Assembly: GCA_036479015.1 (NCBI GenBank)
Contig: JAZGFB010000048.1
Location: 62,001-126,000, forward strand
DNA length: 64,000 nucleotides
DNA from: NVTR01 sp036479015
GTDB lineage: Bacteria > Pseudomonadota > Alphaproteobacteria > Rhodobacterales > Rhodobacteraceae
Reading direction: 5' to 3'
In this document: positions 1-8,416 of the stretch, one piece after another
Position numbering within the stretch: position 1 is the stretch's first letter
Layout: every line of letters starts with the position of its first letter
Notes under the pieces: model-generated
Told to the model about the DNA's origin: nothing
Databases searched by the model: none
What the model saw: only the letters and a program-made list of their open reading frames with translations
Position numbers and translations under genes: made by a program

Positions 1-921
1 TCCCAGGGCCGCGCCGCGTATTGGGAAGGGCGCGCCCATGACGCATTGGGCGACGCCGAGGCAGCACAGGCAGCCTATGAATACGGGGCTGAATATCAGA
101 CCAGTTTTTATGGGCAACTTGCCGCTGAAAAAGCCGGGCTTGGCATGGACCCGCGCCTGACCGGCACCAAAGAATACCCGGATTTTCGCAAATCTGACCA
201 CGGGGACAGCACAGTTTTACAGGCAGCGATCCTGTTTCACGACGCTGGTTACCCATTGCTGTTTGCCCGGTTTACCCGGCACTTGGCCGAAATTCTAACG
301 ACGCAAGAGCGCGGCTCACTGGCGCAACTGGCGCTGGAGCTGGATGAACCTTTTGCGGCTCTTTATATGGCAAAATATGCTGCCCAAAGCGGCGATGTTC
401 TCATGCAGTCATATTATCCGCTCACAGATATCGTGGCGTCACAACCACGTGTGCCGCCGGAACTGACCCTGTCAATCATCCGCCGGGAAAGTGAGTTCTT
501 TCCCGTGATCACCAGCCCGGTCGGGGCGCAAGGCTTGATGCAGTTGATGCCAAACACCGCCAAGGCGATGGCGAAAAAATTGAACGTCTCGTTCAGCGTG
601 TCGCGCCTGACCGCGGACCCCGCCTATAATGCCCAACTGGGCAGTGCTTACCTTGACGAACTGATCGACGATATGGGCCCGTATTATCCCTTTGTAGCAG
701 CGGGCTATAATGCCGGACCAAGCAGGCCAAAAAACTGGGCGCGCCAATATGGCGATCCGCGTCGATCGGTTACGGCGGCGGTGGATTGGGTGGAACATAT
801 CCCATTTCGAGAGACCCGAAACTATGTGATGCGGGTAATGGAAAGCCTGGCCGTGTACCGGGCCCGCCTGTCAGGTGAGGTGTCAGAATTGCGCCTAAGC
901 AAGGATATGATTGGCCGTTAA
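1..921 (+). CDS. Soluble lytic murein transglycosylase, C-terminal part (partial)
   Basis: The reading frame is open to the left edge, so the start lies outside the window. The visible part has a helical alpha-superhelix-like stretch followed by a family-1 lytic transglycosylase (Slt70/MltE-type) domain. It shows the catalytic-glutamate context RRESEF, the GLMQLMP motif and the YNAGP motif near the C-terminus. Such enzymes cleave the MurNAc-GlcNAc bond of peptidoglycan in the periplasm, forming 1,6-anhydroMurNAc ends. The gene is convergent with the methyltransferase that ends at 950. The family is clear; which Slt paralogue it is cannot be told without the N-terminus. Confidence 0.9.
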   Translation, partial: SQGRAAYWEGRAHDALGDAEAAQAAYEYGAEYQTSFYGQLAAEKAGLGMDPRLTGTKEYPDFRKSDHGDSTVLQAAILFHDAGYPLLFARFTRHLAEILTTQERGSLAQLALELDEPFAALYMAKYAAQSGDVLMQSYYPLTDIVASQPRVPPELTLSIIRRESEFFPVITSPVGAQGLMQLMPNTAKAMAKKLNVSFSVSRLTADPAYNAQLGSAYLDELIDDMGPYYPFVAAGYNAGPSRPKNWARQYGDPRRSVTAAVDWVEHIPFRETRNYVMRVMESLAVYRARLSGEVSELRLSKDMIGR

Positions 922-949
922 TATGCTACGCAGGCGCGGGTTGCTTCGG

Positions 950-1630
950 CTATGTCTTTGGGGCTTTTTTGCCAACGGTCATATGCCGTTTCCGGCCATA
1001 TCCGGGGCATCTGTTCACGTCGAACCCGGCATCGCCCAGCGCCCGGCGCACATGTCCAGCAGCTGTGTAAGTGGCAAAAGTACCATCACCCGTGGTGTGC
1101 CTTGCGACATCGGCCAAAAGTTTCTCCCCCCAAAGCTGGGGATTTTTAGCTGGGGAAAAGCCATCCAGAAACCAGGCATCTGCGATATCGTTCCAATGGG
1201 GCAGTGTTTGCCTGGCGTCACCGGTGATAACACGCAGCTTAAGGCTTGGAAGATCAAGGCAGCCGCTGCCATTGGGCCAGTGTTTCAGAAATACCACCGT
1301 CAAATAGGCCAGTTCAGGAAAGCCATGCAGGGCAGTTTCCATATCTGTCAGCGCCATCGGGTATTGCTCAAAACTTGTGAAATACAGTGGGCCGGTTTGC
1401 TCGGACCGGTTCCACAGATCCCAGGCGCACAGCATGTTCAGCCCGGTGCCAAAACCCAATTCAGCAATGTGAAAACCGGGCCTAAAACGGGCTGGCAGAC
1501 CGTTACCCGCCAGAAAAACATGGCCGGTTTCGGCCAGGCCGTCGTTTAGCGAAAAATATGGGTCATCAAACCGGGTTGAAACCGGGGTGGCCCCGTCACG
1601 CCATTGGATATCTGCTGTCTGGTCTGGCAT
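950..1630 (-). CDS. mnmD: tRNA 5-methylaminomethyl-2-thiouridine methyltransferase MnmD
   Basis: A 226-aa SAM-dependent methyltransferase matching the N-terminal half of bifunctional MnmC (DUF752 family). It contains the SAM-binding stretch ELGFGTGLN and the WFLDGFSPAKNP motif typical of this family. It would methylate the nm5 group of U34 in tRNAs as the last step of mnm5s2U synthesis. The start is placed at the methionine before DQTADIQWRDG, because the frame upstream runs into the divergent neighbour and lacks family similarity. The partner FAD domain is not fused; a candidate lies divergently at 1686. The C-terminus is basic (VGKKAPKT). Confidence 0.88.
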   Translation of the reverse strand: MPDQTADIQWRDGATPVSTRFDDPYFSLNDGLAETGHVFLAGNGLPARFRPGFHIAELGFGTGLNMLCAWDLWNRSEQTGPLYFTSFEQYPMALTDMETALHGFPELAYLTVVFLKHWPNGSGCLDLPSLKLRVITGDARQTLPHWNDIADAWFLDGFSPAKNPQLWGEKLLADVARHTTGDGTFATYTAAGHVRRALGDAGFDVNRCPGYGRKRHMTVGKKAPKT

Positions 1631-1685
1631 CGGTGAATAGCCTAAAGCTGGGTTGGTGGCGGGACAATGGTGAAAGGGTACAGCA

Positions 1686-2726
1686 TTGGCAATGGTTGAT
1701 GTGACAGTAATGGGGGCGGGCATTTCCGGGCTGACAATTGCCTATGAATGCGCACGGCGCGGCGCGTCAGTACAGGTGATTGATCCACGCGGCGCTGGTG
1801 CGGGATCAAGCGGTGGTGTTGTGGGCGCGCTGGCGCCGCACACCCCAGAACGCTGGGAGCTGAAAAAAGAATTTCAGCTGGACAGCCTGCTAATGGCACA
1901 GGGGTTTTGGAACGGCGTTGATGGCCGGTCCGGGTTAAGCTCTGGCTATGGCCGGGTTGGCCGGTTGCAGATAATTGCCAATGAACGGTTACTAGCTTTG
2001 GCGCGTGAACGGGTGGTGCAGGCGGCTGATCTGTGGCGCGGGCAGGCCGACTGGCAAGTGCGTCCGGTCGATGATTTTAGCGGCTGGGTACCGCCAAGCG
2101 CCACGGGTTTGGTGGTGCATGACACGCTGTCAGCCCGCATCGATCCGCGCCGGGCTTGCGCCAGTTTGGTGGCGGCATTGACGGCGTTGGGGGCGAGTGT
2201 CCATCTGGATGGCTCCCCCAAAGGTGCGGTGGTTTGGGCCACCGGTTATGAAGGCTTATTAGCGATGTCAAAACAGGCCGGGCATGAGGTTGGCAATGGC
2301 GTAAAGGGGCAGTCAGTATTGCTGGAATATAACCGCCGGGATGCGCCGCAAATATTTGTCGATGGCATCCATTTTGTGGCCCATGACAACGGCACCGTGG
2401 CTGTGGGATCAACCAGCGAGCGGTATTTTGACGATCCCGTTTCCACTGATGAGCAGCTTGATGTCTTGATGGCGCGCGCCTTTGCAATACTGCCACAGCT
2501 GGCGGACGCGCCGCTGCTGTCGCGTTGGGCCGGGGTGCGCCCAAGGGCGAAGACGCGGGCACCAATGTTGGGGGGCTATCCCGGACGAGCAGGGGAATAT
2601 ATTGCCAATGGTGGCTTTAAGATCGGCTTTGGCATGGCCCCAAAGGTTGCCGTGGTGATGGCTGATCTGGTGCTGGACGGTGTGGATAATATCCCGGATG
2701 AATTTCGGGTTGAGGCGTGTTTGTGA
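1686..2726 (+). CDS. FAD-dependent oxidoreductase, probable MnmC C-domain equivalent
   Basis: A DAO-type flavoprotein of 346 aa with an N-terminal GAGISG dinucleotide-binding motif, a GAGSSGG stretch and a C-terminal region (GVRPRAKTRAPMLGGYPG) typical of amino-acid-oxidase-like enzymes. It sits divergently next to mnmD. In bifunctional MnmC the FAD domain removes the carboxymethyl group from cmnm5s2U, so I infer this is the split-off oxidase half. It could instead be a general D-amino-acid or glycine oxidase. AAAGGG at 1673-1678 is 7 nt from the TTG at 1686 but 13 nt from the ATG at 1692, so the TTG start is preferred. Confidence 0.75.
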   Translation: MAMVDVTVMGAGISGLTIAYECARRGASVQVIDPRGAGAGSSGGVVGALAPHTPERWELKKEFQLDSLLMAQGFWNGVDGRSGLSSGYGRVGRLQIIANERLLALARERVVQAADLWRGQADWQVRPVDDFSGWVPPSATGLVVHDTLSARIDPRRACASLVAALTALGASVHLDGSPKGAVVWATGYEGLLAMSKQAGHEVGNGVKGQSVLLEYNRRDAPQIFVDGIHFVAHDNGTVAVGSTSERYFDDPVSTDEQLDVLMARAFAILPQLADAPLLSRWAGVRPRAKTRAPMLGGYPGRAGEYIANGGFKIGFGMAPKVAVVMADLVLDGVDNIPDEFRVEACL

Positions 2727-2732
2727 AGGTTT

Positions 2733-2760
2733 GATGCCTCCGGCGGGGATATTTGTGGAA
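2733..2760 (+). repeat. Intergenic repeat, short copy
   Basis: Contains GCCTCCGGCGGGGATATTT, shared with the elements at 13809 and 30057, but the AAAGAAGAA tail is replaced. It lies between the convergent ends of the FAD oxidoreductase and the histidine phosphatase genes. Confidence 0.7.
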
Positions 2761-2781
2761 CAATGATAGTATGCGGTTGCG

Positions 2782-3321
2782 TTACAGTTGTTGCCAGTGG
2801 GTCGGGGTGCCGTTCGTCAGTATCAAAGAAAACAGTTCCGGGTTGGCCATGTCGCGCCACTGACCATAGCCAAATGCCGGGCCAATTTGGTTAAGGACGG
2901 CGGCGATTAGGTTACCGTGGGACACGACGGCGGGCCGGGCAGCCCCTGAGCTCGCCACCACCGCCAATTCTTTCAGGGCGCGCGCGGCGGTTTGGTTCAG
3001 GCTTTCACCACCTGTGCAGGCATAATCCAGATCATCAAAGGAGCGGGCAATATGGATCTGCCAATCGGGTAACGGCTGTTTTGCCAGAATACGTTCATGA
3101 AGGTCGGGTAGGATCGTCACGTTCAGACCGTTGGCACTGGCAAATGGCATGATTGTTGATCGGGCGCGCCGGTAGGGGCTGCTAAACAGAGCATCAATTT
3201 TCAAATCCGTCAGCGCTGGAATTAAGTCCTGAGCCTGCTGGCGGCCAAGGCTGGTCAGCTCTGCATCAGAGGCCTGCCCCGATGATTGGGCATGACGTAT
3301 TAGAAGAATGGCTTGGCTCAA
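2782..3321 (-). CDS. Histidine phosphatase (phosphoglycerate mutase-like) family protein
   Basis: A 179-aa protein with the RHAQS phosphohistidine motif near the N-terminus (residues 9-13), SSPYRRARST in the middle and a second histidine in VSHGN. This is the standard branch-1 histidine phosphatase layout. It starts with a TTG codon four bases after the cobO stop, so it is probably co-transcribed with cobO. That context makes a CobC-like alpha-ribazole phosphatase role possible, but the sequence alone does not separate it from generic phosphatases. It is convergent with the gene ending at 2726. Confidence 0.8.
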   Translation of the reverse strand: MSQAILLIRHAQSSGQASDAELTSLGRQQAQDLIPALTDLKIDALFSSPYRRARSTIMPFASANGLNVTILPDLHERILAKQPLPDWQIHIARSFDDLDYACTGGESLNQTAARALKELAVVASSGAARPAVVSHGNLIAAVLNQIGPAFGYGQWRDMANPELFSLILTNGTPTHWQQL

Positions 3322-3325
3322 CTGC

Positions 3326-3934
3326 CTAAAATTCCACCCCGATCTGGGCCTTGATACCTGCCCGGAACGGGTGTTTGACCAGCTCCATCTCTGTCACCAG
3401 ATCGGCGATTTCGATCAGGTCAGCGTGGGCGTTGCGCCCCGTCAGCACCACATGGGTCATATCGGGTTTTTCGGTTGCTAAGAAGCTGACAACATCGTCG
3501 ATTGGCACATAGCCATAGCGGATGGCGATGTTAATTTCATCCAGCAGCACCATTTTATTGGCCGGATCGCGGATCAGCTCGCGGGCTTTTCCCCAGGCGG
3601 CCATGGCCATTTCAGTGTCGCGGGTCTTGTCCTGGGTTTCCCAGGTAAAGCCTTCGCCCATGGTGTGAAAGGCGCATTCATCGCTGAACTTTGACAGGAT
3701 CAGATCGCGCTCGCCGGTGGACATACCACCCTTAATAAACTGCACAACGGCGCATTTCATATCATGGGCAATGCAGCGAAAGATCATGCCAAACGCGGCC
3801 GAGGATTTGCCCTTACCCTTACCGGTATGGACGATGATCAGGCCCTTTTTGTCTGTCTTGGTTGCCATGATCTTATCACGGGCGGCCTTTTTCTTGGCCA
3901 TTTTCATGGCGTGGCGGTCACTGTCTTGGCTCAT
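3326..3934 (-). CDS. cobO: Cob(I)yrinic acid a,c-diamide adenosyltransferase
   Basis: A 202-aa CobO/BtuR-type corrinoid adenosyltransferase that transfers the 5'-deoxyadenosyl group of ATP to cob(I)alamin or its precursors. The P-loop reads HTGKGKGKSSAAFG, and VLLDEINIAI and VVLTGRNA are family hallmarks. The start at 3934 is chosen because AGGAGA lies 7 nt upstream; a longer frame exists but has no ribosome site. The N-terminus is rich in lysine, as usual. It is followed directly by the histidine phosphatase gene. It lies about 5 kb from the rest of the B12 genes (cobN, cobW), and no riboswitch is visible just upstream. Confidence 0.93.
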   Translation of the reverse strand: MSQDSDRHAMKMAKKKAARDKIMATKTDKKGLIIVHTGKGKGKSSAAFGMIFRCIAHDMKCAVVQFIKGGMSTGERDLILSKFSDECAFHTMGEGFTWETQDKTRDTEMAMAAWGKARELIRDPANKMVLLDEINIAIRYGYVPIDDVVSFLATEKPDMTHVVLTGRNAHADLIEIADLVTEMELVKHPFRAGIKAQIGVEF

Positions 3935-4035
3935 TGGTTTTCTCCTGATCACAGGGGGCGATTTTGATCGGGGTGGGGGGTGATTGCAAGGGGCCAGTTA
4001 ACCGGCAATTAACCAAGGTTTGACATTGCTTGGTG

Positions 4036-4341
4036 ATGCGAAGTGCAATTTTGATAACATTGGCGTTTCTGGCCGGGTGCGACAGCCCAAGCCTGTCACT
4101 TAGGGGTGGATCCGTTCACCAAGTCGACGTTCAGGGCAGCCGGTTTCGGGTGTATCGGCAGGCCGGTGGCACATTGGTTGAGGCCCACAGGGTTAGCTTT
4201 GAAGCGCTGCCAAGCCTTGTGCAGACGCTGGAAAAAGCATTTTTAGCCATTGAAATGGCAACCGGGTGCATCGTGATGCCGGGCAGCCTGCGTGGTGATC
4301 AGGCAATCATATTGGCAGAGGTGGAATGTGTGCCGCCCTAG
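4036..4341 (+). CDS. Small putative lipoprotein, unknown function
   Basis: A 101-aa protein beginning MRSAILITLAFLAGCDS, a signal peptide ending in a lipobox (LAGC), so it is expected to be lipidated at the cysteine and anchored to a membrane facing the periplasm. The rest is short, mixed beta/alpha in character, and contains two further cysteines near the end (ATGCIVMPG and EVECVPP). No recognised domain. TTG and GTG codons precede the ATG in frame. It is convergent with kynA (6-nt gap) and divergent from cobO. Confidence 0.65.
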   Translation: MRSAILITLAFLAGCDSPSLSLRGGSVHQVDVQGSRFRVYRQAGGTLVEAHRVSFEALPSLVQTLEKAFLAIEMATGCIVMPGSLRGDQAIILAEVECVPP

Positions 4342-4347
4342 CAAATA

Positions 4348-5190
4348 TTACAGTTCGGTCCGTACACGCCAAAGTTCGGGGAACAGCTCAACTTCGGTCA
4401 TCTTCCTAAGGTAGCTTATGCCACCGGTTCCGCCTGTGCCGCGTTTAAACCCGATGACCCGCTCAACGGTGGTAACATGATTAAAGCGCCATCTGCGAAA
4501 ATAGTCTTCAAAATCCACAAGCTTTTCGGCCAACTCATAAAGCTGCCAATACTGTTCCGGGTTGGTGTAAATGGTTTTCCACGCGGCCTGAACCGTGGGA
4601 TCATGGCTGTAGGCTTCGGAAATATCCCGTTCCAGACATGCTGTTGAAATGTCGAACCCGTTGCGTGATAGGGCCTTGATGATCACGTCATACAGGCTGG
4701 GCACCAACAGTTCATTTTCCAGCTTTTCCAAAATGTCCGGGCGGTGTTCGTGGGGCTTTAGCATCGCCCTGTTTCGATTTCCAACCACATATTCGATCAA
4801 CCGGTACTGCCAGGACTGAAACCCGGAAGACTGGCCCAGATCATCGCGGAACGCGGTATAATCACTGGGGGTCATGGTGCGCAAAACATCCCAGGCATTG
4901 TTAAGCTGTTCAAATATTTTTGACACCCTGGCCAGCATTTTAAAGGCCTGGGGAAACTTACCATCAGCAATGGCGTCGCGGGCGCACCCCAGCTCATGCA
5001 GGATCAACCGCATCCACAATTCAGAGGTTTGATGCTGAATGATAAACAGCATTTCATCATGGGTGCTGGTGCGCGGCTTTTGCGCCGCTAGAATTTGATC
5101 CAGCCCCAGATAATCTGTGTAAGACATGCGGCCATCAAAGCTCATCTGAGCCCCGTCTTTTGCCGGATCGTTTATATCATTTTTGGCCAT
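4348..5190 (-). CDS. kynA: Tryptophan 2,3-dioxygenase
   Basis: A 280-aa heme dioxygenase of the TDO family that opens the indole ring of L-tryptophan to N-formylkynurenine, the first step of the kynurenine route. Family signatures include SYTDYLGLDQIL, the HDEMLFIIQHQTSELWM segment, RDDLGQSSGFQSWQYR and the C-terminal GTGGTGGISYLRK loop over the substrate. Length matches bacterial TDOs. No other kynurenine genes are adjacent, so the rest of the path must be encoded elsewhere. A perfect 12-bp inverted repeat ends 7 nt before its ATG and may control translation or transcription. Confidence 0.96.
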   Translation of the reverse strand: MAKNDINDPAKDGAQMSFDGRMSYTDYLGLDQILAAQKPRTSTHDEMLFIIQHQTSELWMRLILHELGCARDAIADGKFPQAFKMLARVSKIFEQLNNAWDVLRTMTPSDYTAFRDDLGQSSGFQSWQYRLIEYVVGNRNRAMLKPHEHRPDILEKLENELLVPSLYDVIIKALSRNGFDISTACLERDISEAYSHDPTVQAAWKTIYTNPEQYWQLYELAEKLVDFEDYFRRWRFNHVTTVERVIGFKRGTGGTGGISYLRKMTEVELFPELWRVRTEL

Positions 5191-5197
5191 CAGATTG

Positions 5198-5251
5198 CCG
5201 CCCCGATTGTCGTTGCGAATAGTTTTTGCGCTGTCTCGCCAATCGGGGCGG
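5198..5251 (-). promoter_or_regulatory. Long inverted repeat in the kynA leader
   Basis: CCGCCCCGATTG at 5198-5209 and its exact reverse complement at 5240-5251 are separated by 30 nt. In kynA mRNA this would form a 12-bp GC-rich hairpin ending 7 nt before the start codon and including the only G-rich stretch that could serve as ribosome site. It could act as an RNA switch or as a protein operator; the sequence does not say which. Confidence 0.55.
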
Positions 5252-5357
5252 TTTACAAGTTTTACGCCACTTGAAAATTCCGCGCCTCAGTCAGCCGAAA
5301 AAATCACGCTTAAGGGCGCTCCAACCTGAAAGGCTTTGGTACAAGCTGGGTGAACAT

Positions 5358-6383
5358 TTAGTGGCTTGCTGGCGTCACCATCGCGTTAATGACAGAGATC
5401 ATTGTGATTTCCCCAATCGACGCACCGGCGTCATCCGTTATCTGGGCTGATTTTTTGTTTGAATCAGACATCTTCTTGGCGGCGGTTTCAAGGGTGCTGC
5501 CGCTTGGAATTTTCAAGGTCGTCTTACTGGCTGCTGCGCCCATAATCGTGTCGACTTTGATAACCCGGCCGCGGTTCACTTCTTTGACGAAATCCGAAAT
5601 ATAGGCATCCGCCGGTTTCAGCACGATTTCCTGACCGGTTCCCTGTTGGATCACCTCACCGTCGCGCAAAATGGCAATGCGATCGCCAAGCCGCAGCGCT
5701 TCGTCCAGATCATGTGTGATGAACACAATGGTTTTATGCAGTTCTTCCTGTAGTTCCAGCAGAATCGATTGCATGTCCATTCGGATCAACGGATCAAGCG
5801 CCGAAAATGCTTCATCCATCAGTAAGATATCGGCGTCGTTGGTCAAGGCACGGGCCAGGCCCACGCGTTGCTGCATGCCACCAGACAACTGGTTAGGATA
5901 GTGGTCTTCGAACCCGTCCAGCCCAACACGGCTTAACCAATGGCGTGCGCGTTCTTCGCTCTCGCCTCGGGCAACACCTTGGAGCTCAATTCCATAAAGC
6001 GTGTTGTCGATGACGGTGCGGTGCGGCAAAAGCGCGAACTTTTGGAATACCATCGCCGTTTTGTGGCGGCGGAATTGCTGAAGGTCGGCTTTGGACATCT
6101 TACAGACATCCTGCCCCTGAAAATTTACCTCACCTGTGGTTGGCTCAATCAATCGGTTGATGTGCCGGATTAAGGTGGATTTCCCGGACCCTGACAGCCC
6201 CATGATCACCTGAATTTTCGCAGATGGCATATTGATGTTGATGTCCTTCAACCCCAGCACATGTTTGTGCTTGGTATTCAGCTCATCCTTGGACATGCCA
6301 TCGTTGACCATATCGACATAGCGATCACCATGCGGGCCGAATATTTTATAGAGGCCTTTTACTTCAATGCTGTTATCAGCCAT
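5358..6383 (-). CDS. proV: Glycine betaine/proline ABC transporter ATPase
   Basis: A 341-aa ATPase of the ProV/OpuAA type. Walker A is GLSGSGKS (residues 62-69), the signature is LSGGMQQR, and Walker B is ILLMDEAFSALDP. The C-terminal about 65 residues form a short CBS-like region, as in ProV. The N-terminal insert after IFGPHGDR is also typical. The start at 6383 has a GGAG ribosome site and overlaps the permease stop by 8 nt, suggesting translational coupling. It energises uptake of compatible solutes (betaine, proline betaine) for osmoprotection, or as carbon source in marine roseobacters. Confidence 0.93.
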   Translation of the reverse strand: MADNSIEVKGLYKIFGPHGDRYVDMVNDGMSKDELNTKHKHVLGLKDININMPSAKIQVIMGLSGSGKSTLIRHINRLIEPTTGEVNFQGQDVCKMSKADLQQFRRHKTAMVFQKFALLPHRTVIDNTLYGIELQGVARGESEERARHWLSRVGLDGFEDHYPNQLSGGMQQRVGLARALTNDADILLMDEAFSALDPLIRMDMQSILLELQEELHKTIVFITHDLDEALRLGDRIAILRDGEVIQQGTGQEIVLKPADAYISDFVKEVNRGRVIKVDTIMGAAASKTTLKIPSGSTLETAAKKMSDSNKKSAQITDDAGASIGEITMISVINAMVTPASH

Positions 6384-7263
6384 GGATAGTCTCCGAATGC
6401 TTTTGTAGGCGTTTGCCAAATTTTTGTGAGGTGCGATCGAATATGATGGCGATTGCAACAATCGCAAGACCATTCATCAATCCAAGTGCCAAATACTGGT
6501 TGTTAACCGCTTTCAGCACTTCTTGGCCAAGGCCATGCACACCGATCAGCGCCGCAACAACAACCATTCCCAGCGCCATCATAATTGTCTGGTTCACACC
6601 GGCAAATATGTTTGGCAAAGCAAGGGGCATTTGTACGCTCCAAAGTTTTTGTCTGGTGGATGCCCCAAACGCATCTGCTGCCTCAAGCACGTCACGATCA
6701 ACAAGGCGAATGCCAAGGTTCGTTAGGCGAACGACCGGCGGCATCGCATAAATGCACACAGCGATCAGGCCGGGAACCTTGCCAATACCAAGCAACATCA
6801 GAATAGGAATGAGATAAACAAACGCGGGGATTGTCTGCATGATATCCAGTACCGGGGTGATTATCGCCTGTGTTCTGTCGGATTTCGACATTAGAATTCC
6901 AAGTGGAATTCCCAACACGATGCATATCAACGTCGCGACCGATATGAGCGCCAGCGTAAACATTGTGTCTTCCCACATGCCCAAATAGCCGATCAAAAGC
7001 ATCGTCAGTATGGTGCCGATCACAAGCCCAATGCTGCGCGATCCGGCGTAAACAAGTGCACCAAGGATCACCAACATAATCGGCCAGGGTGTTGCCACCA
7101 TAAGCCGTTCAAACCAGGCGAGCGCTTTTAGCAGCGGAAAGAAAAAACTTTCAATGCTTTCGCCCCATTCGCGGGTGAAACCCCTGAAGGATTCATCAAC
7201 GCCCTTTTTAAAGTCACGCAAATCTGTGCGGCTCATTTCCGGAAATTCAGTAAGAATACTCAA
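6376..7263 (-). CDS. proW: Glycine betaine/proline ABC transporter permease
   Basis: A 295-aa inner-membrane permease with an N-terminal cytoplasmic stretch, about six to seven hydrophobic helices and the EAA-loop region DVLEAADAFGASTRQKLWSV. The start is a TTG at 7263 with GGGGAGAG 6 nt upstream; the next in-frame ATG (7236) has no usable ribosome site. It lies between proX and proV in the same orientation and partners the ATPase with which it overlaps. ProW of Escherichia coli is longer at the N-terminus; the short form is normal in alphaproteobacteria. Confidence 0.92.
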   Translation of the reverse strand: MSILTEFPEMSRTDLRDFKKGVDESFRGFTREWGESIESFFFPLLKALAWFERLMVATPWPIMLVILGALVYAGSRSIGLVIGTILTMLLIGYLGMWEDTMFTLALISVATLICIVLGIPLGILMSKSDRTQAIITPVLDIMQTIPAFVYLIPILMLLGIGKVPGLIAVCIYAMPPVVRLTNLGIRLVDRDVLEAADAFGASTRQKLWSVQMPLALPNIFAGVNQTIMMALGMVVVAALIGVHGLGQEVLKAVNNQYLALGLMNGLAIVAIAIIFDRTSQKFGKRLQKHSETIHG

Positions 7264-7294
7264 CTTTTCTCTCCCCGTTTATTTTATATTATTA

Positions 7295-7322
7295 GAGCCC
7301 GCCAATTTAAGTCGGCGGGCTC
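7295..7322 (-). promoter_or_regulatory. Hairpin between proX and proW
   Basis: A 9-bp perfect stem (GAGCCCGCC / GGCGGGCTC) with a 10-nt loop in the proX-proW gap. It lacks a clean U-run on the minus strand, so it fits a partial terminator or mRNA 3'-end stabiliser that keeps the binding protein in excess over the permease, as in many ABC operons. Confidence 0.6.
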
Positions 7323-7411
7323 TGAAATTTAAAGCGCAATGATTTCTATGCGTAGCACTGAGCATGGTGTGGAATTGTCAAACAAGCAGGTCCAACAATC
7401 CACTTTCCAGT

Positions 7412-8416
7412 TCAAGAATCCGCAAGAGCAGCTTTGATTTTCGCGGCGGCATCTTCGGAAACCCATGTGGTCCAAAGGTCTTCGTGCTGGGTGAGGAACT
7501 CAATCGCAGCATCTTCGCCGTCGGCTTGCTCATCAGCCATGAATACCAACATCGAACCCATTACAGCACCCGGGAATGTCCGTGCAGCCAGATAGGCGTT
7601 GATGTCTTCATTGCCCTGGGAAAACTCGTCAGTCACAAGTGTAAAGACCTCAGACTGAATCCACGATGTTTGCTGTGGATCTGCGCATTCCTCTTGGGAA
7701 ATACAGTCATTCCAATGGGCGTCACCAGCGTAATCCACACCGAATGGCACAGACTGCATGTTGTATTTGCCAATGATCGATGTTGGTGACCAGTAGTAAC
7801 CCAACCAGTTATCACCGCGCTCATTTGCTTTGGCGATGGAACCGTCAAGGCCGGCAGCCGAACCCGGATCAACCAGAACCCAACCTTTTGCTTCCATGTC
7901 GAAAGCTTGGAACAGGTTCAGGTTCACGTGCTGACAACCCCAACCGGCAGGGCAACCAACAAAGGCACCTTTGGATGGATCTTCAGCGGATGGGAACAGT
8001 TCAGGATGTTCAATCCAATCCAGTGCAGTTTTAAGCTCTGGATGTGCAGCAGCAGTATGAGGTGGAATCCACCAACCTTCGCCTAAGCCCTCAATTGGGC
8101 CCTTGTTCACGGCGTGCAGGCGACCTTCAGCCAATGCCGGGTCCAGCAATTCGCGCAGGGCGTTAACCCATTGTTCGCCAGCGATTTGCGGCGAACCTTT
8201 TTCATTCATGGCGGCGAAAATGGCGGTGGTTCCACCAATAACCAATTCGATATCGCAACCATAACCGGCTTCCAGGACAAATTTGTCCACGTTGGCCATC
8301 AATTCGCCAGATGCCCAGTTGAACTCAGCCATCTGGATGTCGCCGCATTCTGCAAGCGCTGCAGTTCCGGCAAAACCGGAAATCAGCATCGTTGCCGCAA
8401 GTGTAAGTCTTTTCAT
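7412..8416 (-). CDS. proX: Glycine betaine-type substrate-binding periplasmic protein
   Basis: A 334-aa OpuAC/ProX-family binding protein. Residues 1-22 form a signal peptide cleaved after AALA. The mature part keeps aromatic residues of the kind that cage a quaternary ammonium group (for example GEGWWIPP and WLGYYWSP) and cysteine pairs (CPAGWGCQ, CISQEEC) likely to form disulfides. It is the first gene of proXWV and would deliver betaine-like solutes to ProWV. The exact ligand (glycine betaine, proline betaine, choline) cannot be read from the sequence. Confidence 0.92.
   Translation of the reverse strand: MKRLTLAATMLISGFAGTAALAECGDIQMAEFNWASGELMANVDKFVLEAGYGCDIELVIGGTTAIFAAMNEKGSPQIAGEQWVNALRELLDPALAEGRLHAVNKGPIEGLGEGWWIPPHTAAAHPELKTALDWIEHPELFPSAEDPSKGAFVGCPAGWGCQHVNLNLFQAFDMEAKGWVLVDPGSAAGLDGSIAKANERGDNWLGYYWSPTSIIGKYNMQSVPFGVDYAGDAHWNDCISQEECADPQQTSWIQSEVFTLVTDEFSQGNEDINAYLAARTFPGAVMGSMLVFMADEQADGEDAAIEFLTQHEDLWTTWVSEDAAAKIKAALADS

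Noticed and set aside
911..1549. 212-codon plus-strand frame across mnmD
   Set aside because: It is antisense to mnmD, whose protein matches a known family over its full length; the plus-strand peptide has no family features.
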